Below are positions 6,400 to 13,588 of a DNA stretch of 15,287 nt, one piece after another. Both the position numbers and the translations under genes were made by a program. Origin of the DNA: Candidatus Pollutiaquabacter sp. (lineage in GTDB: Bacteria > Bacteroidota > Bacteroidia > AKYH767-A > 2013-40CM-41-45). The notes under the pieces were generated by a model that was not told where the DNA came from, did not search any database, and saw nothing but the letters and a program-made list of their open reading frames with translations. The first letter of the stretch is position 1. Each line of letters starts with the position of its first letter. The DNA lies in assembly GCA_903854075.1 (NCBI GenBank), contig CAINVI010000217.1, positions 1 to 15,287 of the forward strand, in the 5' to 3' direction.

Positions 6400-7401
6400 A
6401 TGGAACACCGCGATAATCAAGCAGTTCAGCACTCCCGCATATTTGGGATTCAAGATGAAGCGGATTTTGAGCGCGTAGCATTGGATGTTTTCCACTACCA
6501 AGCAGCATGCTGTTCCGTGTACAAACGATACTTACAATTGCTGGGAATTGAACCGGCAGTTGTTAAAGCGGTCACTGAAATTCCATTTCTGCCCGTGGAA
6601 ATGTTTCGTGATGCGGTGGTACTTGCTGATCACAAGTTGGCTGAAACTGTTTTTCGAAGCAGTGGAACTACCGAATCAACCACTGCCGCCCATCATGTCG
6701 CCGATCTTTCCTTGTACCGACAAAGTTTACTGGCCGGCTTTGTACGGCAATACGGAGATCCATCAGGATATGCTTTGCTTGCGCTGCTGCCAACCTACCT
6801 GGAACGTCCGGACGCTTCGCTGGTTTATATGGTAAAAGCGTTAATGGAGCAATCACAACATCCGCTCAACGGGTTCTTTATTGATGATTTAGAAGAACTC
6901 CATCATCGAATCGTGCAGCTCCAGAAAGAAGGTAAGCGGATCATGCTGATTGGCGTTACGTTCGCCTTACTGGATCTGGCCGATCAATACAAGTTAGACT
7001 TGAATAATGCTGTCGTTATCGAGACCGGTGGTATGAAAGGTCGTCGAAAAGAAATCATTCGCGAGGATTTACATGATCGATTGTGCGCTCGTTTTGGCGT
7101 CACGACTATACATTCCGAATATGGTATGACGGAATTACTTTCACAGGCGTGGTCTTCCGGAAATGGCCGTTATGTGACTCCGCCCTGGATGCGTATTGAT
7201 ATTGGCGACATGAATGACCCGTTTCAGCGGGTTTCCAACGGAACTACTGGCGTTGTGCGCGTCATTGATCTGGCCAACCTTTATTCCTGTTCCTTCATCG
7301 CCACGCAGGACTTGGGCAAGAAATATGACGATGATTCATTTGAAGTGTTAGGCCGAATCGACACCAGTGATCTTCGCGGCTGCAATTTGATGGTTCAATA
7401 A
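6400..7401 (+). CDS. LuxE/PaaK-family acyl-protein synthetase
   Basis: A 333-residue member of the LuxE branch of acyl-activating (ANL-type) enzymes, which form an acyl-adenylate and then an acyl-enzyme thioester. Features in order are FHYQAACCSVYKRY (residues 31-44), IPFLPVEMF (61-69), the nucleotide-binding SSGTT (87-91), ETGGMKGRRKEI (208-219), the A5-like HSEYGMTEL (238-246) and the C-terminal DLRGCNL (324-330). Cys328 sits where LuxE carries its acyl-accepting cysteine. The frame also opens at a GTG (6370, ten codons earlier), but the ATG at 6400 gives a start and length typical of Bacteroidota homologues. No luxA, luxB, luxC or luxD is present, so light production is not implied. The gene diverges from the FeeM-like operon, which suggests it may supply or process acyl groups in the same pathway; that link is inference. 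It ends before a bidirectional terminator shared with the large T9SS gene. Confidence 0.85.
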   Translation: MEHRDNQAVQHSRIFGIQDEADFERVALDVFHYQAACCSVYKRYLQLLGIEPAVVKAVTEIPFLPVEMFRDAVVLADHKLAETVFRSSGTTESTTAAHHVADLSLYRQSLLAGFVRQYGDPSGYALLALLPTYLERPDASLVYMVKALMEQSQHPLNGFFIDDLEELHHRIVQLQKEGKRIMLIGVTFALLDLADQYKLDLNNAVVIETGGMKGRRKEIIREDLHDRLCARFGVTTIHSEYGMTELLSQAWSSGNGRYVTPPWMRIDIGDMNDPFQRVSNGTTGVVRVIDLANLYSCSFIATQDLGKKYDDDSFEVLGRIDTSDLRGCNLMVQ

Positions 7402-7423
7402 AGCGCTGCAAAGGCAACCGCAT

Positions 7424-7456
7424 AAAAAAAGGCCGCCCTTTCGGACGGCCTTTTTT
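7424..7456. terminator. bidirectional intrinsic terminator
   Basis: Seven A residues (7424-7430), then GGCCGCCC (7431-7438), a four-base loop and GGACGGCC (7443-7450), then six T residues. On the minus strand the single mismatch becomes a G-U pair and the loop becomes GAAA, a stable tetraloop, so it is stronger for the large T9SS gene, whose stop lies 22 bases upstream. It also ends the convergent LuxE-like gene (stop at 7401). Confidence 0.9.
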
Positions 7457-7471
7457 AGTTAAAAGAACAGC

Positions 7472-10400
7472 TTACTTGTTCAGGATAAGCTTGTCATAAT
7501 ACACGTTGTCATTGGTAGCGATACGATACACGTAGATTCCGTCTGCTAATTTATCAGCATTGAAATCAAGGCGCTTCACTTGACCACCGTTCACTTCACC
7601 CTGATAAAGCGTAGCTACTTTCTCTCCGTTCAGTGAGAAGATCTCCACGGAAACAGTAGAGCAGTAGTTCTTCATCGTGAATTCGATGGTAGTAGTGTAA
7701 TGGAACGGATTCGGGAAGGCTTTTGCTACAATTCCGTTTGCTTCCAATTGTGCATCAGCGGCTGTCTCGTCGAAGGAAACAGTGCTGCGTACTGTGCTGG
7801 CAAGCATATTGGAGAAGCCGGCAAAAATACGACACTCGTCGAAGGCGCGGTTGATAGCGTCAACGGCCGAAGCGATAGCAGACAAGGAAGGCGTACCGCT
7901 CGTAGGAACATACGTTCTTGCCAGCGCACTGTTGGCGAGGAACAACAGGTCACCAACGGTGTTATTGCCACTTGCCGTGAGGTAGTTGACCACAGACTGC
8001 GGAATGTTGTAAACCATATCCGTTCCCGGAATGCCTGTGCCCGTAGTGCCGCAGGCGGCCCCTGTAGAGGCCTGTGTGGTCAGGTAAATGCCTGTGATAG
8101 GCAAGGTTGCCAGCGCACCGCCGTTGATGCGGAGGTTCAGACTAAGGGTGATGGTTTGGTTCAGCAATGTATTGGCGAACTTGCCGTTACGGATTGCGAT
8201 ACCTGCAGGTGCAAGGCAAGATGCGATTCCATTAAGTGGTGCACTGATACCTCCGCCTGGGAGACGGCTGATTAGGCAGGTAACATCAGTCGCGTCGAAG
8301 GAAATTTGATTGCCGTTACCACCGATTACAATCGGGTTGGCACCAATCAATTGGGTAACGAACGCCGGTGTAGTCAATCCGTTGCAATGCATACCGCCTG
8401 CGTTACCGTAAGCACCCTGCGTATAGGTGCAATAACGATCGCCGCAAACTGCATTTACGGTTACATTACAAGTACTAGAACATCCATTGCCATTGGTTAC
8501 GGTAAGCTGGAATACAGCAGTGCCGCTACCAGCGGTGAAGGTCAATGTAGCCGTGTTGCCACTGGTGATCGTGTATCCGGTGCCAGAGACAATCGACCAG
8601 GAATAAGTAGCACCTGCATCAGCGTCAGTAACCGTAGCACTTACGTTGTTGCCACCTGAGTTACAGGTTGCGCTAACAGGACCGGCAATTGAACAAGACG
8701 GCGTGGTAGTATTTACCGTTGCCGCACAGTTGGAGGTAGCGGTACAACCGTTGGACTGGGTAACCGTCACGGTGTAGGAAGTTCCGTCGTTAACAGGAAT
8801 ACTTGCACTGGTAGCGCCACCTGGAGCCCAGCTGTAACTGGTGATGGAATTGCCGGTTGAAGCTGACGCAGTTGCGTCAAGATCTACCATTGATGTGTTA
8901 CAAGTAATATCTCCATTGGCTACGCAAGTAACTGTTGGCGTACTTACGTCAGCGGTTATTGTAGTTTGATCCGTTGCAGAACATCCGTTACCGGCATGAG
9001 TTACTGTTACAGAATAAGTTCCTGCGGTGGTGGTAGTGAAGCTACTGCCGGTTTCGCCGTTATTCCACAAGTAAGTAACCGTTTCACCTGTACAAGGTGT
9101 GCCTGCTACAGAGATGGTCGAAGACGCGTTGTTACAATCGACGTTGCCGCTGTTGGAAGCAGTTGCCGTTGGAAGACAATTGTCAACCACCAGGTCAACA
9201 GAAGCTGTAGCAGTACATCCATTATTCGATTGGGTAACTGTCACGGTGTATGTTCCTGCGGTAGACTCAGAAATAGAACCAGCGCTGGATCCAGTGTTCC
9301 ATAAGTAAACTAATGCATCACCGTTACAAGCGTTGGCAACAGCAGTCATTGCGCTACTGGTATTCAGACAGGTAATGTCTGCCGGATCTGCCACGGTTAC
9401 CGTTGGGTTGCAGTTGTCAACTACTGCTGCACAGGTGTTAGACGCGGTGCAACCGTTCGACTGAGTAACCGTAATTGTGTAGGTAGCGCCGTTGTTTACC
9501 GTAATCGTAGGTGTATTACCCGCGCCAGGAGACCATGCATAACTGGTGATGGAGTTTGCGCCTGCAGCGACGGCTACTGCTGTGAGCGTGGTAGACGTAT
9601 TGGTACAGGTGATGTCAGCGCCCGGTGTGCAATTAACGCTAGGCGTACTGTTATTGGTGGCTACTGTCGTAGCATCGCTGGCGGTACAGCCGTTACCGTT
9701 ATGGGTAACCGTTACGGTGTAAGCAGCAGCAGTGCTGGTGTTAAAGCTTGCACCGGTGTTACCATTGCTCCAGCTGTAAGAGAGCGATTCACCATTACAA
9801 GCCGTGCCATTTGCGGATACAGCTACACTTGGTGAAGTACAAGTGATAGGTCCTGCATTGGTAGCAATAACCGAAGGACTGCAAGTATCAACAAACGCTT
9901 CGCAAGAGCTAGAAGCAGTACAGCCGTTAGACTGTGTAACAGTCACGGTATAAGGATTACCATCAGAAACAGCGATTAAAGAAGTGGTCGCACCATTGCT
10001 CCAGCTATAACCGGTAATCGTGTTAGTTCCTGATGCATTGGCAGAACTGTTCAGATCGACAGAAGTCGTAGAACAGGTGATATTCGTGTTTGCTGAACAA
10101 GTAACCGTAGGGTTGGTGTTGTTGCTTTCCAGGATGGTGGACGCAGAAGCGGTACAACCGTTGCTGGACTGAGTAACCGTTACTGAATAGGTTCCTGCTG
10201 CAGCGGTGGTGAAATTATCACCGGTCTGACCGTTGTTCCACAGGTATGCCAGCGTAGCGCTGCCACAGGCGGTTCCAATTGCAGAAACACTTGGTGTTGG
10301 AGTGGTGCACGTGATTGGACCACCATTGTTAGCGGTTACAGAAGGACGGCAGGTATCAACCACCGCAGAGCAACTGCTGGTTGCCGTACAACCGTTCGAT

Positions 10401-13069
10401 TGCGTGAACGTTACGGTGTATGAATCACCGTTGTTAACTGTGATGTTTTGGGTCGTAGCACCGCCCGGTGACCAAAGGTAACTGACGGCTGAATTGCCGC
10501 TGCTTGGAGTAGCCGTTGCTGTGAGCTCAGAAGATGTTGCAGAGCAGGTAATCGCTTGCGTAGGAGCACAGAAAACGGTGGGAATGCTGTTGTCAACTCC
10601 CAGGTTGGTCGAAGCAGATGCCGAACAACCATTTCCGACGTTGCTAACGGTTACGATATAGTTACCACCAGTAGAGGTGCTGAAGCTACTGCTCGTTTCA
10701 CCATTACTCCAGGCGTAGTTGACGGTCTCTCCAAGACAAGCTATCAAAGAAGAGGAAACCGTACGCGAAGTATTGGTACAGGTAAGTGGTCCGTTGTTGG
10801 TAGCGGTGATCTGTGGGCGGCAGGTGTCTACAACGGCGTTACACGTAGCGGTTGCAGTACAACCGTTTGATTGCGTAACCGTAACAGTGTAAGGATCATC
10901 GTCGCTAACCGTGATGCAGTTGGTAGTGCTGCCGAATTTTGTCCAGCTGTAATTGGAGATAGTGTTGCTTCCACTGGCCGTTGCGTTAACGCATAAGCTT
11001 TGTGATGGATTAGAACACGTGATGTTATTTACCGGAGAACAGGTGACGGTTGGATTAGCGTTATTCACGTTCACCGTAGAAGAGGTAGTTGTTGTACAAC
11101 CGTTTCCAGTTTGGGTGATAGTGACACTGTAGGCGCCGCCGGCTGTAACATCAATGGTTGGAGTTGATGCGCCATTGGACCACAAATAGGACAATGATTC
11201 TCCGCTGCAAGGAATAGCATTGGCGGATACCGTGATAGAAGTGTTGGCACACGTGATGTCGCCGGCATTCGTTGCGGCAGCAGTTGGAGCACAAGTGTTT
11301 ACAATAACGTTGCAGCTGGATGTAGTGGTACAACCGTTGGATTGTGTAACGGTGACCGTGTAAGAGCTACCATCAGAAACAGTAGTACTGGCAGCGCTGC
11401 CACCATTGCTCCAGGAATAACTGGTTATAGTATTGCTACCGCTTGCTGTGGCAACGGCAGTCAAGTTGGAAGAACCATTAGCACAGGTGATAGCAGGACC
11501 AGGGGTACAGGAAACTGTAGCCGGCTGATTGTTCAAGGTAACCACAACTGAATCTACCGCATCGCAGGAGCCCAGCACAGGGTTGGTCACACGCAGGTAA
11601 TACGTTCCAGGCTGGTCAACTACCGGACTCAACGTACTGCCGCCGGAAACGATATTTCCGTTGGAAGTAGTCCAGGAGTAATTGGCATTCGGGGTGGTAG
11701 AAGCACCGCTGAGTGTCACTGTTGGATTGGTGCAGGTGATTTCTTTGGCGCCACCGGCTTCGGCATTTACCTCAGCAAACGCACCAAATACATACGGACC
11801 GGCATAATCTTCAAGTGTAGCAGAATAAGATGCAGAAGAACGTGTTTTCACCAATAAGGAACCAAGTAGGTTGAAGCATGGTCCACTGGCAGGAACAATA
11901 TCCAGACCGAAGGCGGAGAAGTTGATAGCAACTTCTACCAATTGCAATGCTGCAATATTAGCCTGGTAAGCACCAGCTTGAATGCTTCCCCACGGTGTTC
12001 CAGTAGTTGATGTATTGTTGGTACGGGCATAGACCAAACAGCCGGAACCGGACTTCGGACGGATTTCAAAGTAGCCATAACCGTTAGTGTTGGTAGCTAC
12101 ATCAGAGGCACCAATGCCGGTAAAGTCGAATAATTTTACACTTAATGGAAGTGCATTGTAGAAGGTAATAGCATCCTGATAGGTTGCAAAGGTACGACCG
12201 CTAATCATCGTTTTAGGATTCACCCAAACACGTACGCTGGCGGTAGGAACGTTACCACCGTTGGTGTAGTCAATCATTACCAATAAGTCGCCGGGAGCGG
12301 AAAGAGCGCCGCTGTTGTCAAATTGTCCAGCGGTGTGTCCACCTGTTGCAGCAGGACCGGAATTGGTTACCTGACCCGTGAGTGCATTGAAAACCGGTGC
12401 GGTACGATACACTTCAAAATCTACATAAGAATTACCGTTAACCACTTTACGGGTTGCGTAGGCATAGCCCCATAATTCACCGGGTGATAATGGCGAAGTT
12501 GTGAAACGACGAACATGTCCACCGACATCAATCAAATCTGTTTTGCCGGATACATTGGAAATGCCAATCTGCCAGGACAATGGACTAGCGCCATTTTTGT
12601 TAGAGCCTAAAAAAGCTGAACTGTCCGGTGTTGCAGCGGTCCAATGGTCACGAGCAGCTACCGCATCCAGTAAAATGTTGGCGCCGGTCGGAGTAATGAC
12701 AACCGTCTGATAAGGAGCGGCCATGCGCTGTTCATAGCTACTGTTTTTTGCTGCGGCAACAGTTGTAATCAACGTGTTAAACTGTGCAGCACTGATTTGC
12801 CGCGGAGCCGTAGCGGATGTCAAGCCGATGATGCCCTGGCCAATGCCGGGGAACGTTGGACTGCTAAACCAGTCGTCGCCGTCAGGATTCGGCGTATTAG
12901 CAATCAGGTCTGCATCAGCGCCGAAGTTGGCTACGTTGGTAGCCGTAGTACACGCTACAGCAGATTGGGCAGATACATTCGTGGATGCGAACAGGAAGAG
13001 CAGAAAAACTGCTACTGCTGACGCCAATCGAATGTACCAACCGCGATTCATTGTGTTAATGTAATTCAT
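7472..13069 (-). CDS. giant T9SS-secreted Ig/PKD-repeat protein
   Basis: A complete 1865-residue protein. Residues 1-34 form a signal peptide (positive start, hydrophobic core VAVFLLFLFAST, cleavage likely after VSA). Residues 36-440 are a beta-rich N-terminal domain with motifs such as DHWTAATPDSSAFLG, GELWGYAYATRKV and PGDLLVMIDYTNGG, a type I know from other secreted repeat proteins. Residues 445-1540 hold about 14 Ig/PKD-like modules rich in Ser, Thr and Cys and nearly free of Lys. Residues 1543-1755 form a conserved module opening CTYTQGAYGNAGG. Residues 1780-1865 are a type A T9SS C-terminal domain (AFPNPFHYTTTIEF, LNGEKV, LADGIYVYRI, DKLILNK). The protein is probably exported by Sec, then crosses the outer membrane by T9SS and is anchored or released; adhesion is the likely role, by inference. 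An alternative start is Met7 (13051), which keeps the whole signal peptide. A C-terminal paralog lies upstream. Confidence 0.93.
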   Translation of the reverse strand: MNYINTMNRGWYIRLASAVAVFLLFLFASTNVSAQSAVACTTATNVANFGADADLIANTPNPDGDDWFSSPTFPGIGQGIIGLTSATAPRQISAAQFNTLITTVAAAKNSSYEQRMAAPYQTVVITPTGANILLDAVAARDHWTAATPDSSAFLGSNKNGASPLSWQIGISNVSGKTDLIDVGGHVRRFTTSPLSPGELWGYAYATRKVVNGNSYVDFEVYRTAPVFNALTGQVTNSGPAATGGHTAGQFDNSGALSAPGDLLVMIDYTNGGNVPTASVRVWVNPKTMISGRTFATYQDAITFYNALPLSVKLFDFTGIGASDVATNTNGYGYFEIRPKSGSGCLVYARTNNTSTTGTPWGSIQAGAYQANIAALQLVEVAINFSAFGLDIVPASGPCFNLLGSLLVKTRSSASYSATLEDYAGPYVFGAFAEVNAEAGGAKEITCTNPTVTLSGASTTPNANYSWTTSNGNIVSGGSTLSPVVDQPGTYYLRVTNPVLGSCDAVDSVVVTLNNQPATVSCTPGPAITCANGSSNLTAVATASGSNTITSYSWSNGGSAASTTVSDGSSYTVTVTQSNGCTTTSSCNVIVNTCAPTAAATNAGDITCANTSITVSANAIPCSGESLSYLWSNGASTPTIDVTAGGAYSVTITQTGNGCTTTTSSTVNVNNANPTVTCSPVNNITCSNPSQSLCVNATASGSNTISNYSWTKFGSTTNCITVSDDDPYTVTVTQSNGCTATATCNAVVDTCRPQITATNNGPLTCTNTSRTVSSSLIACLGETVNYAWSNGETSSSFSTSTGGNYIVTVSNVGNGCSASASTNLGVDNSIPTVFCAPTQAITCSATSSELTATATPSSGNSAVSYLWSPGGATTQNITVNNGDSYTVTFTQSNGCTATSSCSAVVDTCRPSVTANNGGPITCTTPTPSVSAIGTACGSATLAYLWNNGQTGDNFTTAAAGTYSVTVTQSSNGCTASASTILESNNTNPTVTCSANTNITCSTTSVDLNSSANASGTNTITGYSWSNGATTSLIAVSDGNPYTVTVTQSNGCTASSSCEAFVDTCSPSVIATNAGPITCTSPSVAVSANGTACNGESLSYSWSNGNTGASFNTSTAAAYTVTVTHNGNGCTASDATTVATNNSTPSVNCTPGADITCTNTSTTLTAVAVAAGANSITSYAWSPGAGNTPTITVNNGATYTITVTQSNGCTASNTCAAVVDNCNPTVTVADPADITCLNTSSAMTAVANACNGDALVYLWNTGSSAGSISESTAGTYTVTVTQSNNGCTATASVDLVVDNCLPTATASNSGNVDCNNASSTISVAGTPCTGETVTYLWNNGETGSSFTTTTAGTYSVTVTHAGNGCSATDQTTITADVSTPTVTCVANGDITCNTSMVDLDATASASTGNSITSYSWAPGGATSASIPVNDGTSYTVTVTQSNGCTATSNCAATVNTTTPSCSIAGPVSATCNSGGNNVSATVTDADAGATYSWSIVSGTGYTITSGNTATLTFTAGSGTAVFQLTVTNGNGCSSTCNVTVNAVCGDRYCTYTQGAYGNAGGMHCNGLTTPAFVTQLIGANPIVIGGNGNQISFDATDVTCLISRLPGGGISAPLNGIASCLAPAGIAIRNGKFANTLLNQTITLSLNLRINGGALATLPITGIYLTTQASTGAACGTTGTGIPGTDMVYNIPQSVVNYLTASGNNTVGDLLFLANSALARTYVPTSGTPSLSAIASAVDAINRAFDECRIFAGFSNMLASTVRSTVSFDETAADAQLEANGIVAKAFPNPFHYTTTIEFTMKNYCSTVSVEIFSLNGEKVATLYQGEVNGGQVKRLDFNADKLADGIYVYRIATNDNVYYDKLILNK
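7475..7732 (-). other. T9SS type A C-terminal sorting domain of the giant protein
   Basis: The last 86 residues match the Por_Secre_tail pattern: VAKAFPNPF opening strand, an alternating beta strand (TTTIEFTM), VSVEIFSLNGEKV, then ADGIYVYRI and the terminal DKLILNK. This domain directs proteins to the Bacteroidota type IX translocon and is normally removed during sorting. It aligns closely with the tail of the paralog at 13592-13849. Confidence 0.93.
7805..8443 (-). repeat. conserved TQG module, copy in the complete paralog
   Basis: Residues 1543-1755 of the giant protein align end to end with 13922-14542. Shared blocks are CTYTQGAYGN, HCNG, TTPAF, DVTCLISRLPGGG, GIAIRNG, QTITL.LNLRI, IPQSV, RTYVP, TPSLS and AVDAINR.FD.CR. 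Apparent identity is well above that of the flanking Ig-like modules, so this appears to be a functional domain. It sits between the last PKD-like module and the T9SS tail in both proteins. Confidence 0.8.
8702..11515 (-). repeat. array of alternating A and B Ig-like modules
   Basis: Residues 519-1456 form the order A-B-A-B-A-B-A-B-A-B-B-A. Type A runs from a C-x-P or C-x-A start through ITC, NTITSYSW, YTVTVTQSNGCT and ends VDTC. Type B runs from ATNxGPITC through a Cys-Gly-Glu block, YLWSNG, a TAGTYSVTV strand and GNGCTAS. Type A modules begin near residues 519, 674, 832, 989, 1144 and 1380, a period of about 156 residues (468 bp), except where an extra B is inserted. Equivalent positions use different synonymous codons, so the copies are not recent. 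Confidence 0.85.
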
Positions 13070-13337
13070 GTTGTTTGGTTTGGGTTAGATATTAAATGGT
13101 TAAATTATTTTCGGGGGGAATTCTCAAATTGGGAACATTTCGTGCACATTTTTTCGAGCAACATAAGGTAGCTGCAGCAATGAACCTTAAACGTTAAGCG
13201 TTGCGGGAGGGAAAGGAATCCAATCCGTGGGTATATGATAATTGTACTATAAACATCTAAAAATTAAAATAGGGTGTAATGATAATAGCCTGAAACTGAT
13301 TGTAAAAGTAATTTTTGTTTTTTTCATTAACAAATAG

Positions 13338-13386
13338 TCGGCTATTGTTGAAAAGCGCGCCCGGAGCGGTTTTGAGTAATATCTGG
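13338..13386. repeat. imperfect inverted repeat in the spacer
   Basis: The core AAAAGCGCGCC - C - GGAGCGGTTTT (13351-13373) pairs at 9 of 11 positions around base 13362. The next 13 positions outward give 7 Watson-Crick pairs, 4 G-T pairs and 2 mismatches. The G-T pairs are tolerated only in plus-strand RNA. A/T-rich flanks continue the symmetry loosely for about 20 more bases on each side. The central single-base axis means a real RNA hairpin would lose the innermost pairs. Confidence 0.45.
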
Positions 13387-13539
13387 AGGTTGATTTTTGC
13401 CCTAAAAAAATCTGTTTTTGTCCTATATTCTGCTTTTCTGAACGGCTTAAAAATGGGGAAGGCTTTAGGAACTAGATCGACCATAAAATTATTGGAGAGC
13501 ACTTATTAGTGTCTCAGCGGCTAAGTAATTAGAGTACAT

Positions 13540-13569
13540 AAAAAAAGGCCACCCGAAGGTGGCCTTTTT
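13540..13569. terminator. intrinsic terminator, probably bidirectional, downstream of the partial T9SS paralog
   Basis: Seven A residues (13540-13546), GGCCACC (13547-13553), loop CGAA, GGTGGCC (13558-13564), then five T residues. The stem is perfect over 7 bp. It lies 25 bases beyond the stop of the minus-strand paralog and isolates that gene from the next one downstream. It closely resembles the terminator at 7424-7456. Confidence 0.88.
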
Positions 13570-13588
13570 AATAACCGTTTAATACTGA

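Larger units (their letters stand above)
13070..13588. other. 519-bp spacer between the two T9SS paralogs
   Basis: It contains the terminator of the upstream paralog (13540-13569), an imperfect inverted repeat centred at 13362, and presumably the promoter of the complete paralog. No exact TAnnTTTG element is seen on the minus strand; the nearest, TACCTTAT, is poor. Overlapping frames of 81 codons (13257-13502, minus) and 64 codons (13315-13509, plus) resemble each other around APGA only because of the inverted repeat, and are not called as genes. Confidence 0.5.

Noticed and set aside
6400..7401. Bioluminescence operon
   Set aside because: LuxE-family proteins are common outside lux operons; no luciferase, reductase or transferase genes are nearby.
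7700..8275. 191-codon plus-strand frame, and similar ones within the giant genes (for example 14495-14896)
   Set aside because: These are antisense shadows of a Ser/Thr/Cys-rich repeat gene whose coding strand is supported by signal peptide, modules and T9SS tail.
8702..11515. Regular DNA repeats that could suggest a CRISPR array or satellite
   Set aside because: The period is about 468 bp, copies differ at synonymous sites, and the whole stretch is a single open frame of Ig-like modules.
13257..13509. Two opposite-strand frames (81 and 64 codons) with similar peptides around APGA
   Set aside because: The resemblance is a by-product of the inverted repeat being read on both strands; composition is A/T-driven and no start context or homology is apparent.
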